The translations under genes were made by a program, and so were the position numbers. Below, piece after piece: positions 41,452 through 43,520 of a DNA stretch of 43,520 bases. Source of the DNA: Ruminococcus sp. UBA3280 (GTDB taxonomy: Bacteria > Bacillota > Clostridia > Oscillospirales > Ruminococcaceae); NCBI GenBank assembly GCA_002362175.1, contig DETU01000109.1, forward strand, positions 975 to 44,494, read 5' to 3'. The notes beneath the pieces are model-generated. The model was not told the origin of the DNA, searched no databases, and saw only the letters and a list, made by a program, of their open reading frames with translations. How positions within the stretch are numbered: position 1 is the stretch's first letter; the number at the start of each line of letters is the position of its first letter.

Positions 41452-42186
41452 TCATTTTTCAAAATAACGTTTTTTGCGTATGTAAAAAGGTTCTGTAACG
41501 TCGGCGGCTTTCTTTCCCGTTTCCTGCTCATAGTTTATGAAACAAAGCTGTTCATTGGGTTTTACGATTTTTGAAAGATATTTCGACAACGGAACAAAAA
41601 GCTTTCTGGTATTTCCCATCATGTCAAGAACAATAAGAAGCTGTGGTTTTTCACAACCTTTAATCATTTCCGCTATAAAAGCCCTGTCAACATTTGGTTG
41701 TTTTGAAAGAAATTTTGAAGCAGCTCTTGTGATATGCGTTACATCATATTCACACGGGCGATAATCAATAGTTTCTTCTTCCTTGTAAGATATTGCTTTT
41801 ATTTTAAGATGTCTCGCAATCATCAGGATACTTTTTATTTCCTGTGAAGAAAATTCCTTCCCGTATGAATTGGGATTAAGAACTGCGTCAGCCGTCTGAA
41901 TGAGGTCAAAAAGTCTGAGACAGTTTATCTTGTAATATTCAACATAACGTTTTGCAAACTGCTGTAATGAACGTTTACTTGTAAAAAACGGTATAAAAAT
42001 TTCTCTCTGCGGATTCTGAATCGTTATAAGTTCAAGACGGATTCCGCCTTCTTTTCTTTCTCTTTCTTCTACAGGATTTTTACAGATTACATATACATCG
42101 CTTTTTATAAGCGTCTGCAAAAACAAGGAACGCTTTGAAGCATCTTTTATAGCTGCTTTAAGCAGTTCGTCAAGATTCATATGCAA
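41452..42186 (-). CDS. SseB-domain protein
   Basis: A 244-residue protein with the SseB N-terminal domain (about 10-125: LFLQTLIKSDVYVI, FIPFFTSKRSLQQF, VLNPNSYGKEFSSQEIKSIL) and a C-terminal part like SseB_C (about 150-235). SseB of E. coli is linked to serine sensitivity, and the domain is also used in type VII secretion and polymorphic-toxin contexts; here the role is unknown. The start is either TTG at 42186 (8 bases after AAAGGAAG) or ATG at 42180. It lies between ruvA and ruvB, 19 bases before the ruvB start. Confidence 0.85.
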   Translation of the reverse strand: MHMNLDELLKAAIKDASKRSLFLQTLIKSDVYVICKNPVEERERKEGGIRLELITIQNPQREIFIPFFTSKRSLQQFAKRYVEYYKINCLRLFDLIQTADAVLNPNSYGKEFSSQEIKSILMIARHLKIKAISYKEEETIDYRPCEYDVTHITRAASKFLSKQPNVDRAFIAEMIKGCEKPQLLIVLDMMGNTRKLFVPLSKYLSKIVKPNEQLCFINYEQETGKKAADVTEPFYIRKKRYFEK

Positions 42187-42221
42187 ATCTATTCTTCCTT
42201 TCTGTCTGTATTATGCCATTA

Positions 42222-42836
42222 CTATATTTTACCCGAAGCAATAAGCCGGAGGGTTTCTCTTATAAGTTCCTGAGTAGTGAGATTAGGGTCACACTGTCTG
42301 AGCAGGGGAGCAATTTCTCCCTGAGAATAACCGAGTACCATAAGTGCCTCAAGAGCCTCGGAAACAGCAGACGTATTCATATCTGAAACAGGAGAGGAAA
42401 CATTTGATTTTGCGGACATTCCGCTGAATGAATCAGCAGAAATCTTGTCTTTCAGTTCAAGTACTATTCTCTGTGCGGTCTTTGCACCTATTCCCTTTGT
42501 CTTTGTAAAAGCCTTGCTGTCGCCCGAAGCAACAAGAAACGCAAAACTTTCAGGGGTAACGTCGGAAAGTATTGAAGTTGCAGCTTTTCCACCCACTCCC
42601 GAAACAGATATTAAAAGTTTGAAACAATTAAGTTCCTGAAAAGTTGCAAAACCGAAAAGTTCAGCGTTGTCTTCCCTTATACTCAGATGAGTGTACAGTG
42701 AAGCTTCACTTCCGATTTCTCCGAGTTGGGAAACAGTATTATATGAAGTCTTACAGCCGTATCCCACTCCCGCACATTCAATGACAACAAAATTCATTTC
42801 CTTTACTGTAATTTTTCCTTTCAGACTGTATATCAT
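42222..42836 (-). CDS. ruvA: Holliday junction DNA helicase RuvA
   Basis: RuvA binds four-way junctions as a tetramer and recruits RuvB. I chose the ATG at 42836 (204 residues), with AAAGGAAG 9 bases upstream; a longer frame would overlap ruvC. Motifs are MIYSLKGKI, VIECAGVGYGC, LISVSGVGGKAATSIL and TKGIGAKTAQRIVLELKDK, the two helix-hairpin-helix motifs (about 70-130), and the C-terminal RuvB-binding domain (about 155-204). It follows ruvC by 34 bases. Confidence 0.96.
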   Translation of the reverse strand: MIYSLKGKITVKEMNFVVIECAGVGYGCKTSYNTVSQLGEIGSEASLYTHLSIREDNAELFGFATFQELNCFKLLISVSGVGGKAATSILSDVTPESFAFLVASGDSKAFTKTKGIGAKTAQRIVLELKDKISADSFSGMSAKSNVSSPVSDMNTSAVSEALEALMVLGYSQGEIAPLLRQCDPNLTTQELIRETLRLIASGKI

Positions 42837-42870
42837 ACTATAAATCTTCCTTTTTATTATATTAAATAAT

Positions 42871-43356
42871 TTATCTCCAGCGTACCGAATGTCCGTGACA
42901 TATCGCAACAGCGAGTGCGTCGGCTGCGTCGTCGGGTTTCGGTATATTTGCAAGACCCAGCAGACTTCTTGTCATTTCCATCATCTGTCGTTTTTCGGCT
43001 TTTCCGTAACCCGTAACAGACACTTTTACCTGCAAAGGAGTATATTCCGTAACCGGTATATGTCTTTTTGCGGCGGAAAGAATTGTCACACCCCTTGCCT
43101 GTGCCACATCAATAGCGGTTTTCTGATTTGTGGTAAAGTAAAGTTTCTCAACTGCCATGCAGTCGGGTCTGAATTTTTCAAGTATAAATTCAATATCTTC
43201 ATGAATAGACCTGAGACGTTCGGTAAATATAGTTCCTGCTTCTGTAGTAACTGCTCCGTACTCGACAGGCTGAAAATTTATTCCGTCATAGTCAAGTATC
43301 CCGAAACCAACTATTGCATATCCGGGGTCTATGCCCAGTATTCTTATTTTTTCCAC
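42871..43356 (-). CDS. ruvC: Holliday junction resolvase RuvC
   Basis: RuvC cuts Holliday junctions after branch migration. The 161-residue protein has the catalytic acidic residues in LGIDPG (Asp10), AVEKLYF (Glu70) and DDAADALA (Asp143, Asp146). The start is a GTG with AAAGGA 6 bases upstream; the nearby ATG is followed by a stop after four codons. It is the first gene of the long run and follows its own promoter. Confidence 0.96.
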   Translation of the reverse strand: MEKIRILGIDPGYAIVGFGILDYDGINFQPVEYGAVTTEAGTIFTERLRSIHEDIEFILEKFRPDCMAVEKLYFTTNQKTAIDVAQARGVTILSAAKRHIPVTEYTPLQVKVSVTGYGKAEKRQMMEMTRSLLGLANIPKPDDAADALAVAICHGHSVRWR

Positions 43357-43410
43357 ATTATGTCCTTTATTGCATTATTATAAGTTATTATTCTTTAACT
43401 GTGTCTTATA

Positions 43411-43440
43411 ATTATACCACACAAATAAGGCTGTTTGCAA
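43411..43440 (-). promoter_or_regulatory. Promoter of the ruvC operon
   Basis: Minus strand: TTGCAA (43440-43435), an 18-base spacer and TATAAT (43416-43411), about 55 bases before the GTG. The -35 matches 4 of 6; the -10 is perfect. Confidence 0.7.
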
Positions 43441-43459
43441 TATATTTATTTCTTTTTTA

Positions 43460-43488
43460 TTGATTTTTACACAAAAATCTGATATAAT
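43460..43488 (+). promoter_or_regulatory. Promoter facing out of the right edge
   Basis: TTGATT (43460-43465), a 17-base spacer and TATAAT (43483-43488). Any gene it drives lies beyond 43520; no start codon with an SD is seen before the edge. Confidence 0.7.
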
Positions 43489-43520
43489 GTATGTTGTGTT
43501 ATTACAGTTAATTTATGGAG

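Noticed and set aside
41433..41531. RuvB start at 41531
   Set aside because: It overlaps the SseB-like gene, adds 33 residues not found in RuvB, and a strong SD precedes the TTG at 41432.
42837..42953. RuvA start at 42953
   Set aside because: It overlaps ruvC and lacks family similarity; MIYSLKGKI at 42836 is the usual start.
1..43520. CRISPR array, tRNA, insertion sequence or prophage
   Set aside because: No spaced direct repeats, tRNA-like cloverleaf, transposase, integrase or phage genes were found on reading both strands.

Overview
The window looks like chromosome from a low-to-moderate G+C Gram-positive anaerobe of class Clostridia, most likely a Ruminococcus relative (Oscillospiraceae). 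The evidence is the Firmicute gene order SRP RNA-dnaX-ebfC-recR, SpoIVB and SpoIID homologues, a ClpE-type ATPase, an ECF transporter core, a type-I-like dockerin and a cohesin-like lipoprotein. The genus is an inference. I see no tRNA, rRNA, CRISPR array, transposon or prophage. Nearly all the DNA is coding, and strong SD sequences precede many ATG, GTG or TTG starts.

Layout. Positions 1-2500 (+): rimM (cut one base into its start codon), a membrane-anchored unknown and trmD, then a terminator whose loop carries the -35 box of the next promoter, then ptsH (HPr) with a strong terminator. Positions 2560-4360: spoIVB (-) and a four-helix membrane protein (+). Positions 4424-8093 (-): one apparent operon of a short coiled-coil protein, two GT4 glycosyltransferases and birA, driven by a consensus promoter. 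Positions 8279-11148 (+): SRP RNA, dnaX, ebfC and recR.

Positions 11147-22776 (-): a membrane-bound XRE regulator with its own promoter. Upstream of it lies a long co-directional run, in transcription order gltA (consensus promoter), a calcium-loop lipoprotein, a response regulator and histidine kinase, DUF1385, prmC, recA, recX, rimO, pgsA and a DtxR-like regulator. Positions 22860-24211 (+): a SpoIID/LytB-domain protein and a mini-glutaredoxin.

Positions 24234-43356 (-): a 19-gene run that starts at a promoter upstream of ruvC. In transcription order: ruvC, ruvA, sseB-like, ruvB, a papain-fold-like protein, a degenerate GlmM-like protein, an RlmI-like methyltransferase, a 67-residue protein, ecfA1, a leucine-rich-repeat dockerin protein, ecfA2, ecfT, yfhO-like, truA, DUF5711, cvpA-like, clpE, a cohesin-like lipoprotein and an unknown. 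A sigma-A-type promoter at the right edge points out of the window.

Most interesting points: a full-length GlmM homologue that has lost key residues in all four catalytic loops while keeping the fold; a lipoprotein with one cohesin-like domain; a secreted LRR-dockerin gene sitting between the two ATPase genes of the ECF transporter; and a possible cysteine-protease-fold protein overlapping ruvB. Cohesin and dockerin could be the two halves of a surface-attachment system, but nothing in the sequence proves that they pair.
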